From Myxococcales bacterium (GTDB taxonomy: Bacteria > Myxococcota > Polyangia > HGW-17 > SLPX01): a DNA stretch of 15,952 bases. The position numbers were made by a program, and so were the translations under genes. Each line of letters begins with the position of its first letter. Within the stretch, counting starts at the first letter, position 1. This document shows, in pieces, positions 1 through 8,172 of this stretch. The notes under the pieces were generated by a model. It was not told the DNA's origin. It did no database searches and was given only the letters and a program-made list of their open reading frames with translations. Where the stretch lies: contig SLPX01000368.1 in assembly GCA_007131745.1 (NCBI GenBank), positions 1-15,952 of the forward strand, given 5' to 3'.

Positions 1-1
1 A

Positions 2-970
2 GACATGAACTTTTATTTCGGGAATCTTCACAGTCACAGCGGCGTATCCGATGGAGAGGGAACGCCGAACGAGGTTCTCACATGGGCGAAATACGATGAG
101 CAGGTGGATTTCTACGCAATGACCGACCATGCCGAACAGATCTTCAGCCATGAATGGGACCTGATTGAAACCGAGGTCGCCGCTTTCACCGAAGACGGGG
201 TTTTCGTGGCCCTGAGAGGTTTTGAGTGGAGTCACCCCTACTACGGCCACATCAATGTTTTTGAAACAGCAAAGTATACCGCGGCGTACAACATTTTTCA
301 GATCAGTAAGTTTTACGATTGGATCGAAGACAATGACGGGATGGGGCAGTTCAACCACCCGGGCCGCGAGTACGATGTTTTCAACGATCTCAAACTCGAA
401 AGCAATGTCATCAGTCATATGTTCGCCATAGAGACGGGCAACAAAAACACCGGCAACAATGACGGTGAGTTCATCCCTTACTATATCCAGGCGCTCGACA
501 ACGGTTGGCACGTCGCGCCGACCAGCAATCAAGACAACCATAGCATGTCGATGAACTCGCACAGAACCGTTTACGTGGGCGAGGACCTGACAAAAGATCA
601 TCTCATCGAAGCCATGCACGCACGGAGACTCTATTCGAGCGATGACCCCGATATCAAGATCGTATTCAAGCACAAGGATGCGTGGATGGGGTCACATGTC
701 ACCCTTGCGGAAAACACCGTTCGTTTTTCGGTGAAAGTGATGGACAATGAACCCGTGTTGGAAATGCAGCTCGTTACAAAGGGTGGAGTCGTGGCCGCGG
801 AAATGCAACCGGGCGATGATGACGACCCCATGAACGTCTACTGGTTTCCCGAGGTAACAGTGTATGAAAACACGTATTTCTACCTCCAGGTCATTTCCGA
901 AGATATATACGACAACGACGGCCCGGTGCAGATAGCGCTCACCGCGCCGATATGGCTGTACTTCGAATAG
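2..970 (+). CDS. PHP-type CehA/McbA-like metallohydrolase, probably 5' partial
   Basis: Predicted metal-dependent hydrolase of the PHP superfamily, in the CehA/McbA-like branch. Numbered from the Met at position 5, the metal-ligand motifs are visible in order: H9-x-H11 with S15-D16-G17, T40-D41-H42, G72-F-E74-W-S, H82, F116-N117-H118-P119-G, an IETGN motif and a late SNQDNH motif. About 100 residues of beta-rich C-terminal sequence follow. Members hydrolyse phosphate or carbamate esters, but the substrate cannot be read here. The frame stays open to the window edge (GAC precedes the ATG), no ribosome binding site is visible in the four bases upstream, and the HxH motif starts only eight residues in. 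Relatives usually have a signal peptide or extra N-terminal sequence, so the real start probably lies outside. It ends with TAG, convergent with the lipase gene across 15 bp. Confidence 0.8.
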   Translation, partial: DMNFYFGNLHSHSGVSDGEGTPNEVLTWAKYDEQVDFYAMTDHAEQIFSHEWDLIETEVAAFTEDGVFVALRGFEWSHPYYGHINVFETAKYTAAYNIFQISKFYDWIEDNDGMGQFNHPGREYDVFNDLKLESNVISHMFAIETGNKNTGNNDGEFIPYYIQALDNGWHVAPTSNQDNHSMSMNSHRTVYVGEDLTKDHLIEAMHARRLYSSDDPDIKIVFKHKDAWMGSHVTLAENTVRFSVKVMDNEPVLEMQLVTKGGVVAAEMQPGDDDDPMNVYWFPEVTVYENTYFYLQVISEDIYDNDGPVQIALTAPIWLYFE

Positions 971-985
971 TTTGTTTCTCAGCGC

Positions 986-2368
986 TCAATCTTCGCTCAC
1001 TCGGGCGCGTATCCATTCTATCGACTCATCCGTTTTCAACTGGAGATATGCAACCGGTCCGAAAGCGATATCCGTATGACTGCCTTCAGCCACGATCACG
1101 TATTCCACTTCCAATCCGCTGTTTCGCAACGCAGCCACTCCATCGCTTGTGTGAGATTCAGGTGTCACGAAATCAAGCGCGCCCTGGTATATCACAAGGG
1201 GAGCGGTCTGCTCGTAAGGGCCGACGCGATTGGACTCAAAAGCCTGGCCGAACAATTCGTACTCCCCCCATTCGCCCGTCAGATAAGCTTCGGCAAAAGC
1301 TTCGCTGAACAGTTCGTCCAATACTTCCGGAATCACCGGGCTGAGAGTGTCCTCCCCGTTTACGTCGTATACGCACCGGTTTTCCATGTAGTCATCCATG
1401 AACGGGGCCGGGGCGTCTCCAAAAACCGGGGGACCCGAATAACCGTAATGCTTCGACCATGCCCAAATCGCAAGTGCGTGATAAACGAGGTGCGGTCCGT
1501 CAATCGAAGCTCCGGCGCTCCAGTGTTCATGCCACACCATGGCCGGTCCCGCTGCAGCAAAACCCCGTATATCAAGATCCGGAGCATATTCCCCGTGGAG
1601 AGCGGCTGCGAAAAGCGATGCATGCCCGCCCTGGCTTAAGCCGGCCACAGCGTAACGATCCGAAAAGGAAACCCCTGACAAACCGGCGGACTGTCTAGCA
1701 GCACGCAAGCTATCCAAAACAGCTTTACCCGCAGATTCTCCGACAAGGTAAGGATGTGTACCTTCGGTGCCCAGTCCGGGATAGTCTGTCGCCACGCCGA
1801 TAAAACCCCGCGCGCCGAAAGCGCCGGCAAGGCCCGCTCCCAATACACCGGCCGAGGGACGGCACGCGTCCCCCACTCCGGTCGTACCGTGAGCATTAGC
1901 GACAATCGCATAACCCTCCGCCGGGGGTTCGGCTTCAAAGGGAATGGTCACAACACCCGATGATTCCCTGCCTCCGGTATAATACACCAGGTAGAAAACA
2001 GAGTACCCGTTGTCGATGTCCACCCCGTCTTCGAGATAGCCCGAAAGGTACTCTTTTGAAAAATCCCCAACCTTGTCTATGAATCTCAAACACCCGTTTT
2101 CAACGCATTCGGGGTCCGGCTGGGGAAATTCTTCCTTTCCTCCGTCGCCTCCATCCACGAGTTCTTCTCCTGCATCATGTTCGGCATCCGCGTCCAGGCC
2201 GCCGTCCCGGGCCGAACAGTAAGAGGATCCCTTGCAACCGGTTAAGACAACCACCGCGACCGCAACGATTGCTGTGATCACACACAATGACCATGCAAAC
2301 TGCTCCACATGGCGATTGACATCAAGACCAAGCATTACTGGTAAACGCTTCAAAGGGATCGCTTTCAT
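986..2368 (-). CDS. Secretory-lipase-family alpha/beta hydrolase lipoprotein
   Basis: Predicted outer-envelope esterase or lipase of 460 aa. The ATG at 2368 is chosen because it begins a signal sequence (MKAIPLKR, hydrophobic core at about 28-42, lipobox LTGC with Cys45) and overlaps the upstream stop as ATGA, suggesting translational coupling. The open frame extends 22 codons further upstream but would spoil the signal peptide. A linker rich in Asp, Gly and Glu follows Cys45. The hydrolase domain shows an oxyanion-type NAHGTTG segment, the nucleophile elbow G-L-S245-Q-G-G, a candidate acid D399 (GALDFVTP) and a candidate base H431 (EGSHTD). The YLVGESAGKAVLDSLRAAR stretch before the elbow is typical of the LIP-type secretory lipase family. 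The substrate is unknown. It is the last gene of a leftward unit. Fold and triad are well supported; specificity is not. Confidence 0.82.
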   Translation of the reverse strand: MKAIPLKRLPVMLGLDVNRHVEQFAWSLCVITAIVAVAVVVLTGCKGSSYCSARDGGLDADAEHDAGEELVDGGDGGKEEFPQPDPECVENGCLRFIDKVGDFSKEYLSGYLEDGVDIDNGYSVFYLVYYTGGRESSGVVTIPFEAEPPAEGYAIVANAHGTTGVGDACRPSAGVLGAGLAGAFGARGFIGVATDYPGLGTEGTHPYLVGESAGKAVLDSLRAARQSAGLSGVSFSDRYAVAGLSQGGHASLFAAALHGEYAPDLDIRGFAAAGPAMVWHEHWSAGASIDGPHLVYHALAIWAWSKHYGYSGPPVFGDAPAPFMDDYMENRCVYDVNGEDTLSPVIPEVLDELFSEAFAEAYLTGEWGEYELFGQAFESNRVGPYEQTAPLVIYQGALDFVTPESHTSDGVAALRNSGLEVEYVIVAEGSHTDIAFGPVAYLQLKTDESIEWIRARVSED

Positions 2369-2622
2369 GCAGCTGGTTTCTTCCAAAAACAGATCATCTG
2401 GTTCGATCTCAAGGTGACATTCGCCAGTTCCCACCCCTCTGAACCCGTCTTGTCCAGGATCTTTTCAATTGACTTTATGAAATAGCCGGGGTCTTCATCA
2501 AAAAAGCACCCCCCCTTTTCATCGCAATAGACGGTATCCGGCACATATTCCACCTTTTCGTTCAGGTTATCGAGTATTTCAACCGCTTCGTGAACCGTAA
2601 TCCTGTGTTTCCAGGTTTTCAT
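2365..2622 (-). CDS. Small DUF4177-like protein
   Basis: An 85-aa protein with no signal peptide, so probably cytosolic. The start at 2622 (MKTWKHRI) is preceded by a purine-rich AAGGAAAG about 4 nt upstream; the frame runs further upstream but without support. The C-terminal half, an amphipathic helix followed by G-S-E-G-W-E-L-A-N-V and then ICFWKKP, matches the usual pattern of DUF4177-type small proteins (helix, GWEL strand, closing aromatic-basic strand). Two cysteines sit close together at 33 and 39. Its stop overlaps the lipase ATG (ATGA), and it begins 41 bp after the GH42-like gene, so the three genes are probably one transcript. No function is known; a cytosolic protein between two exported enzymes is odd. 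Confidence 0.7.
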   Translation of the reverse strand: MKTWKHRITVHEAVEILDNLNEKVEYVPDTVYCDEKGGCFFDEDPGYFIKSIEKILDKTGSEGWELANVTLRSNQMICFWKKPAA

Positions 2623-2663
2623 TTTTCTTTCCTTTCGCTGTTTATTGCCTTTCTTTCCTGCCG

Positions 2664-5072
2664 TCACTCTATCCAATAAACTACAACCGCGCCCGGATCC
2701 ATCGAAAACGTCTCGAACGTGGAGCAATTCGTGCATACCTCAACTTCCGACCCCAATGTATCTTCAATCACCCGACCGGCGGCAAACGGCAGCTCAATGG
2801 TGCGAACCCCGGGATAATCGGTATCATTGTGGAGCATCAACGCGTTTCCATGTGCTTCCACGTTGTCTCCCGGAGTACTTGAATAAATGTGAACCCCCGC
2901 TTCCCGAGCCAGACCGATGAAGGCTTCGACCGGGAGAGATGGAGCACCTGAAAACACAACCTTGTGCGTTCCCATGTCGCGAAAGACGAATGACGCATCT
3001 CCGCGACCGAAGTACCGTCCCATGATTTCCACGTCAGGATCTTCAGTATGGAACCAGGGTGCAACCCCGTAACCCGGGCCGTAATGCGCTCCGGCTAAGG
3101 CTGTTATTTCGGGTATGGGTCCACCGGCCTGAATTTCCGTTGTAAGAGAAGCAGGGTCGGAGTTCATGTGGAGTGATATGGACAACAGGTCGGATGCAAG
3201 AGCGGCCGACACCTCTTCATTCTCGTCCATAACACCGGGAGCATAAAAGTAGACAAGTGTTTTCCCTCCCTGTTCCAACTTGTTCCTGATGTGCTGCCTC
3301 TTTGTTTCGTCCACCCTGAAAGCATTCAAAAACACGGCCATCTTTATCTCATCGTGCGGAAACTGAGGATGCGCAAGATCCGACAGGAGATAATGGCGCA
3401 CGGGAGTTCCGAGCCGCGAAAGAACCGAAGTCACATCCTTCTGAATCCGCCGATTGAAATCTCCGCCCTGCCCGCCGACTCCTCCCACCGGCAAATATGC
3501 CGAAGAGCGGTCGTCTACAAAAACAGCTATCTCGGGAGTCATCCGGGGTCCCGATGTATTCTGCAGCCGCTCGAACCTCTCCCGCATGAGCGCGACATTG
3601 AGCCATATATCGGTCGAAGTCGGTTCACCAGGTTGTCCGAACCAGCCTCCAAGCAAGAGATCGAACAGGTAAATCCCATTTTGGTGGAGAGCGGCAGTGA
3701 ACGCATTTCTGCGGAGATAATACACCGTCTGTGTCAAGGTCTCTGCCTGGTTGCAGGCAAACGCCCCCCATGGAGAGCAGAGATGAGTACGGGTATCGTC
3801 TTCATGTATCCAGAGCTTTCCATGGAGTGCTGGTGAATCCACGGGGCCATGCGGCAACATCGCCCCCCCCAATCGTCTCGATTCCTGACCGTATTGATAT
3901 GGGGCCACAATCGCGTCTATGTTCGGATCCTCCAGGAGAAGTGAAAAAGCCAGGTGACCGCTGCTTGTAAGCCGGCGGTCCGCGAGAGCGTACAGATACC
4001 CGTAAAAAGTCATGACCATGGCCTTTCCGCCGGAAACCTCTTTCGAAGTCCGTGCCAGTCCGGATATGGCCTTTACAACCTGTTCTGAAATAAACCGGTT
4101 GAAACGGATCGCTCTTTTTGTCCCATCATCCGTTTTGTCCAGGAAAACATTGCCCACGTTCGGAGTGTCGCGAACCAAAGCATCCGGAATCCGGCAACCG
4201 GGATCGTCATCCGCGAGTCCCATCCAATCGCAGAACGCGGTTTTCATCCCTTCGCTGTAGTCCGCAAACAGCCCGTCGGGCGCGCCCGGAAAAAACCATT
4301 CCCCGGTTTCCAGGTAGGATAGATGGACTCCCATCATGCGGCCGGGGTATTCCGAATCGAGGTGCAACAACAGTTCGCCCAGGCTAGCCCGTCTTTCCTC
4401 TATCCAATCATCCGAGAGAGTATTAAACACATGCTCTGTCTCATCACCCGAGAAATCCTGGAGAACAACCCCTTCGGAGTCCATGCTGTGGACATACACC
4501 CGGGGCAGAAAGAAAGCGTCGGGATGATGTGTCACAACACGATCGAATACATCACGCATCTCGGGAGAAAGTTGGTTTGAATCTGAAAACTCCCATGCCC
4601 CCATGCACATCGAAACAATGGGCACTGAAAATTGTTTAGCAAGCTCGAGCTGGCGATCAAAAGCTTCCCAGTCATCCTGCAACCCAACCTGCGTGTTGGC
4701 CGCGAAAAAGTACGGCCATTCTATGCGCCCATCGATCGACAACCGGGGAAACCCATCCTGGAAAACCACCTCGACTTCGGGTCCGGTCCATACCGCTCCA
4801 CCATCCACATTCCCCCCGTCCCATTCATTGCCTCCGTCCGAGATCTCTCCACCGTCTTCAAAACCACCATCCACTATCGCTGCATCGATCAAGCCGGCAT
4901 CCTCGAACTCTTTCGTAGAAGACGTTTTCGGCCCGCAGGCAACTGCAAAAACAATCGCAAATAACGCCAACGGAAAAACAAAGAACGAAAAACCCGAAAA
5001 CAAACCGGAAAACTCAAAGGCAATCCACCTACCATTGAAAAACAACCGAATACTCTGCATTTCTTTTTTCAC
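2664..5072 (-). CDS. GH42-like (beta-galactosidase-type) lipoprotein, 802 aa
   Basis: Predicted surface lipoprotein with a glycoside-hydrolase-like architecture. The start is GTG at 5072, supported by GAGGA about 7 nt upstream; an ATG four codons later has no comparable site. A long hydrophobic signal (about 22-44) ends in lipobox AVAC with Cys46. An Asp-Gly-Gly linker follows (about 57-92, several DGG units). From about 100 to 490 there is a TIM-barrel-like region with a SYLETGEW segment and an IHEDDTRTH segment, both resembling conserved acidic segments of GH42-like proteins. From about 510 to 700 there is an alpha/beta region with GGKTLVYFYAPG, as in the beta-galactosidase trimerization domain, then a beta-rich tail. 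The catalytic pair and substrate are not established; it could be a non-canonical or inactive relative. It is the first gene of the leftward unit. Confidence 0.68.
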   Translation of the reverse strand: MKKEMQSIRLFFNGRWIAFEFSGLFSGFSFFVFPLALFAIVFAVACGPKTSSTKEFEDAGLIDAAIVDGGFEDGGEISDGGNEWDGGNVDGGAVWTGPEVEVVFQDGFPRLSIDGRIEWPYFFAANTQVGLQDDWEAFDRQLELAKQFSVPIVSMCMGAWEFSDSNQLSPEMRDVFDRVVTHHPDAFFLPRVYVHSMDSEGVVLQDFSGDETEHVFNTLSDDWIEERRASLGELLLHLDSEYPGRMMGVHLSYLETGEWFFPGAPDGLFADYSEGMKTAFCDWMGLADDDPGCRIPDALVRDTPNVGNVFLDKTDDGTKRAIRFNRFISEQVVKAISGLARTSKEVSGGKAMVMTFYGYLYALADRRLTSSGHLAFSLLLEDPNIDAIVAPYQYGQESRRLGGAMLPHGPVDSPALHGKLWIHEDDTRTHLCSPWGAFACNQAETLTQTVYYLRRNAFTAALHQNGIYLFDLLLGGWFGQPGEPTSTDIWLNVALMRERFERLQNTSGPRMTPEIAVFVDDRSSAYLPVGGVGGQGGDFNRRIQKDVTSVLSRLGTPVRHYLLSDLAHPQFPHDEIKMAVFLNAFRVDETKRQHIRNKLEQGGKTLVYFYAPGVMDENEEVSAALASDLLSISLHMNSDPASLTTEIQAGGPIPEITALAGAHYGPGYGVAPWFHTEDPDVEIMGRYFGRGDASFVFRDMGTHKVVFSGAPSLPVEAFIGLAREAGVHIYSSTPGDNVEAHGNALMLHNDTDYPGVRTIELPFAAGRVIEDTLGSEVEVCTNCSTFETFSMDPGAVVVYWIE

Positions 5073-5224
5073 AATCTCATCCTCAAAAACACCCGCGAAA
5101 TATCACCGGAAGTCACAGGTTAAATCAGTGTAAGCAAGATTTGGAATTTTTTTTCAAAGCGCATACCGGTTGTAAAAGAGTACCGGAGAATCGCGAGAGT
5201 GCAAAAGAGAAGTTGTGGCAATAT

Positions 5225-5252
5225 TTGACCGGCTGGGAATCAGCCTTACATT
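5225..5252 (+). promoter_or_regulatory. Candidate sigma-70 promoter with an inverted repeat in the spacer
   Basis: TTGACC (5225-5230) and TACATT (5247-5252) are 16 nt apart, ahead of the cupin lipoprotein gene. The spacer contains a perfect inverted repeat, GGCTG-N5-CAGCC (5231-5245), placed where a repressor could compete with polymerase. The -10 matches the consensus at only four of six positions, so the call is tentative. Confidence 0.33.
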
Positions 5253-5273
5253 GAAACCTGGGAGACGTTGAAT

Positions 5274-5294
5274 AAAGAACAAAGAACAAAGAGG
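5274..5294 (+). repeat. 7-bp tandem repeat in a purine-rich leader
   Basis: AAAGAAC occurs twice in tandem followed by the variant AAAGAGG. It lies within about 90 nt (5270-5359) of strongly A/G-rich sequence between the candidate promoter and the cupin gene. Such a leader would be almost free of secondary structure. Confidence 0.6.
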
Positions 5295-5365
5295 AAAGGA
5301 CGAAACAAAAAAGAATTTCAAGACAAACACAAGATCCGAAAGAGGACAAAAAGGAGGAGATGAAA

Positions 5366-5953
5366 ATGAAAATTTCCAAGTGGACGAAAACAGCCATGCT
5401 TGTATCGGCCCTAGCAATACCTGCGGCAATGATGAGCGGTTGCAAAGAAAAAGCCGAGCCGGAAGATACGGAAGCGAAAGAAAAAGTCGAAAAGCCGGTG
5501 GAGGAAGAACCCGCGGACGAGATTGACAAGGAACCCAAGGCAACAGTAGACAAAGCCGAGGGCGGGAAACCATGGGTCCTGGACATAGAGAAGGGTACCA
5601 TTGAAAACGAAAACTACAGAAAGGTGGCATGGACGGGCAGGTATTTGCAGATGGTATTCATGTCGTTGAAGCCGGGAGAAATAATCGACCTCGAAGTGCA
5701 CAATGATCACGATCAGTTCATCAGGATAGAGCAGGGTGAAGGACGCATCCGCATGGGAAAAAGCAAGGATGACCTTACATTCGACGAAAAAGTATCCGAC
5801 GACTGGGCGATATTCATCCCGGCCGGATATTGGCACAAGGTCAACAACACGGGCGATAAAGATCTAAAGCTCTACACCATCTATGCGCCTCCGGAACACG
5901 CTGCCGGGTTGATTCACAAGACCTATAAAGACACCGAAGGCTACGAACACTGA
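5366..5953 (+). CDS. Cupin-domain lipoprotein
   Basis: A 195-aa lipoprotein. AAGGAGG at 5351-5357 is only 2 nt from the ATG at 5360 but 8 nt from the ATG at 5366, so 5366 is preferred. The signal peptide ends in lipobox MSGC (Cys26). A charged Glu/Lys/Pro linker of about 40 residues precedes a single cupin domain (about 75-175). The first cupin motif has PGEIIDLEVHNDHDQF with H112 and H115, then E122 in RIEQGEG; the second has PAGYWH with H157. The end, LYTIYAPPEH...HKTY, closely follows a widespread family of small soluble bacterial cupins, here fused to a lipoprotein signal. His and Glu residues imply metal binding; the reaction or ligand is unknown. It begins a rightward pair with the gene at 6145. 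Confidence 0.85.
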   Translation: MKISKWTKTAMLVSALAIPAAMMSGCKEKAEPEDTEAKEKVEKPVEEEPADEIDKEPKATVDKAEGGKPWVLDIEKGTIENENYRKVAWTGRYLQMVFMSLKPGEIIDLEVHNDHDQFIRIEQGEGRIRMGKSKDDLTFDEKVSDDWAIFIPAGYWHKVNNTGDKDLKLYTIYAPPEHAAGLIHKTYKDTEGYEH

Positions 5954-6011
5954 GGTTATGTCTTGCCCACACACCGTCATAATACAAAAGTGTCAAAATA
6001 TTTTTTAATGC

Positions 6012-6040
6012 TTGACCCATAACCGGCGGCAGCTTATACG
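6012..6040 (+). promoter_or_regulatory. Candidate sigma-70 promoter for the lipoprotein gene at 6145
   Basis: TTGACC (6012-6017), a 17-nt spacer, and TATACG (6035-6040). The -35 is the same hexamer as in the candidate promoter ahead of the cupin gene, and both share CAGC(C)TTA leading into the -10. This suggests separate but possibly co-regulated transcripts. Confidence 0.42.
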
Positions 6041-6058
6041 CTTTGATCAAAATCATAA

Positions 6059-6080
6059 CGCCGAATACATCTCTTCGGCG
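6059..6080 (+). promoter_or_regulatory. 7-bp inverted repeat in the 5' untranslated region
   Basis: CGCCGAA (6059-6065) and TTCGGCG (6074-6080) form a perfect 7-bp stem with an 8-nt loop. It lies downstream of the candidate promoter and about 50 nt before the ribosome binding site at 6131. No T-run follows, so it is not a typical intrinsic terminator. It could be an operator or an RNA hairpin. Confidence 0.45.
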
Positions 6081-6144
6081 AAATGAGCATCCGTCCACAA
6101 AGGCTCATGTGCCGGCGTTTAACAACACTCAAGGAGGAGCGATT

Positions 6145-6804
6145 ATGAAAACATTCAAAACAGCATACTCATACAACCGGTTAAAAATAATTGGGGTGAC
6201 GATGCTTTCGTTTTTTGTTCTGAGCATTTCGGTTTCAGGCTGCGACAAAAAGAAAAAAGATAGTAAAGCCGAAGGCGCGGAAGAATCAAAGGCCGGCATC
6301 AAAGTGAGCTATGAAGGGGTGAATGACAAGTTAATGGAATTGGAGTCCGGGCACCTCTATAAGTCCACGATGACATTTTCATGGCCTGACGGGAGCGGAG
6401 GATTCGAAAGGGCGAAAGCGGCCTCGGCCAGGCTTTACCTGGCTAATTTCAATTTGGATCCTCGCAAGGGCTCGATCTCTCTGGGCGCGGATCTTGAGGG
6501 AGATGATCACATTCGGGTGACCGTGTTCTTTGTCGGAGCGGAAGGCACATCAGGAGGAAGAGGAGATCCGCCCATGGCGACAGGTGAATACACCGGTGAC
6601 GCGGAACGTTTCAACAAGATCGAGTCTGCAACTATCACCGTAGTAAAAGATGGAAAAAGTGTGGACCATGATTTCCGCAAAGGCAAAATCTCCGGCACCC
6701 TCAAAATCACTTCATCAACCGAAGATGCCATTGAAGGTGAAATCGACATAAAAGATGATACGCACGCAATCAAAGGCAAGTTCAGAGCAATGCCATTCGA
6801 TTGA
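6145..6804 (+). CDS. Lipoprotein of unknown function, 219 aa
   Basis: Not recognised. The ATG at 6145 is chosen because AAGGAGG (6131-6137) lies 7 nt upstream and it begins a good signal peptide; an in-frame extension to 6043 has no support. The hydrophobic segment (about 15-30) ends in lipobox VSGC (Cys33), followed by a Lys/Glu-rich linker. The mature part (about 50-219) is predicted beta-rich, with alternating Gly-containing strands such as KISGTLKITS and EGEIDIKDD, and has no cysteines, so an all-beta barrel or sandwich is likely. It follows the cupin gene by 191 bp on the same strand with its own candidate promoter, and is convergent with the propeller gene across 30 bp. Confidence 0.8.
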   Translation: MKTFKTAYSYNRLKIIGVTMLSFFVLSISVSGCDKKKKDSKAEGAEESKAGIKVSYEGVNDKLMELESGHLYKSTMTFSWPDGSGGFERAKAASARLYLANFNLDPRKGSISLGADLEGDDHIRVTVFFVGAEGTSGGRGDPPMATGEYTGDAERFNKIESATITVVKDGKSVDHDFRKGKISGTLKITSSTEDAIEGEIDIKDDTHAIKGKFRAMPFD

Positions 6805-6834
6805 TATTTTTGATTCGATAGACCGCCATCGATT

Positions 6835-8139
6835 TCACTGATATTCGACAAGCGGGTCGGTCCCCAACCGAAATCCCCTTACATGCGATTGGAAGTTTTG
6901 TAACGGGTGCATTCGCTCCAGCGTATCCAGGTCCACGGCCGTCAAGGTCAACCGGTCATCTACGGGATCCAGGTAGAAAAGCATCTTCCCGTCCTGTGAA
7001 AGGTTCATAGCCCGGTAAAACACCTCGCTGAAAGCAGGCGGTTCGAGATCGTAATACTCTCCGGTATCAGGAATCACCATCCGGATTCCCACGTTCTCCC
7101 AGCCCATGAGCCCAGATGTACCCGTTGGAAGAATTACGGCTCCCCCGGACGCGAAAAGCGCTCTCGGCTTGTTAAACGATATAAAGCCGTGCCCCTCCTC
7201 CGTGCCGTCTGCAAGAAGGGTTTCTTCGCCTCCGGGAAGCGACACCATGCGCACTTCCATAGAACCCAGGTCCTGGACATAGACGTTATAAACAAGTCTA
7301 TCCCCCGCCGGATCGAACGTCATGGGATCTCCGTGAAAAGAAAAGATTCGCCCTCCTGTTGCGACATCGTAGACAAAGTACTCATCGGAATCATCCCTGT
7401 TCCTTTCAACAGCGAACCTGCCGTCCGGGGACAACGGCATGAACCTTAGCAGATAGGTTTCATCCCCTTCCGAATCCAGGATACGGTGTTCAAGAGTAGC
7501 TGTATCAAAAACCAAGGTCTGACAAACATCCGGATCCTCCGGCATGCTCACCGCAACCACCATGTGGTTTCCACCCAGGGCGGCCTCGCCGCAAAGCGTT
7601 CCATCCACAGGAATGTTGTCGGGAGAAAAAAGCACCCCGCCGTCGTGATCAATAAAGACCGTATCATAAACCCAATGCAAATCACCCACCACGGATGTCT
7701 GCACACCCCACATGACTCCTCGACTATTCACACCCAACCATCCGCCGATAGGGTAACGATCTTCGTCGATGTCCATCGAATATACGTGCATGAGCGGTTC
7801 ACCCGGTTCGGGTGTCATGTAGAGCGCCATTCCTTCGTCAACCAAAAGCGCAACATAGATGCGTTTCCCCCACCGTGTCATCCCGTACACCCAGCCCGGT
7901 CTTCCCCTGTCCTGGTGCGCTAGCGGAATGTCTTCCTGCAGTTCGACCGACTCTCCATCTTCCAGATCAACTGAAACGATCCGAGTCCGGGACCAATCCT
8001 CGTGGTCCACCTCCACGAAGAACGCGTGACCCGGCCCATGGAAGTCATAGAAAGAAAACGCGGACAAGGTGTTTGTCGGCGGACGATCGCAGAAAATACC
8101 TCCATGGCAAAGAGACGCTTCCTTGGATTGGGCAAGCAA
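6835..8139 (-). CDS. C-terminal fragment: WD40/TolB-like beta-propeller
   Basis: About 434 residues downstream of the TAG, open back to position 8172. The sequence repeats blade-like units: strands followed by turns such as SPDGRF, DPAGDR and SQDGKM, and short VYDVATG- or VSLPGGEE-type strands that summarise state. This resembles WD40 or TolB-like propellers. No enzyme motif is visible, so a binding role is most likely. The only possible independent start near the beginning is a TTG at 8139 with no ribosome binding site, and there is no signal peptide. It is therefore unlikely to be made as a separate protein. It ends 30 bp from the convergent lipoprotein gene at 6804. Confidence 0.6.
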   Translation of the reverse strand: MLAQSKEASLCHGGIFCDRPPTNTLSAFSFYDFHGPGHAFFVEVDHEDWSRTRIVSVDLEDGESVELQEDIPLAHQDRGRPGWVYGMTRWGKRIYVALLVDEGMALYMTPEPGEPLMHVYSMDIDEDRYPIGGWLGVNSRGVMWGVQTSVVGDLHWVYDTVFIDHDGGVLFSPDNIPVDGTLCGEAALGGNHMVVAVSMPEDPDVCQTLVFDTATLEHRILDSEGDETYLLRFMPLSPDGRFAVERNRDDSDEYFVYDVATGGRIFSFHGDPMTFDPAGDRLVYNVYVQDLGSMEVRMVSLPGGEETLLADGTEEGHGFISFNKPRALFASGGAVILPTGTSGLMGWENVGIRMVIPDTGEYYDLEPPAFSEVFYRAMNLSQDGKMLFYLDPVDDRLTLTAVDLDTLERMHPLQNFQSHVRGFRLGTDPLVEYQ

Positions 8140-8172
8140 AACCGCTTCAACGCCGTTCCAATAGTAAAGAGA

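Noticed and set aside
4603..5133. A 176-codon plus-strand frame rich in Pro and Ser
   Set aside because: It is antisense to the signal and DGG linker of the GH42-like lipoprotein; its composition simply reflects the complement of those repeats.
5125..5630. Two overlapping 158-codon minus-strand frames across the cupin gene start
   Set aside because: They arise from the complement of the purine-rich leader and the charged linker, and give hydrophobic low-complexity translations without support.
5954..6010. Possible intrinsic terminator after the cupin gene
   Set aside because: There is a T-run near 6000, but only a four-base complementary pair precedes it, too weak to call.
6809..6833. Possible bidirectional terminator between the convergent genes at 6804 and 6835
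   Set aside because: The TCGAT/ATCGA stem is only 5 bp and has no T-run directly after it on either strand.
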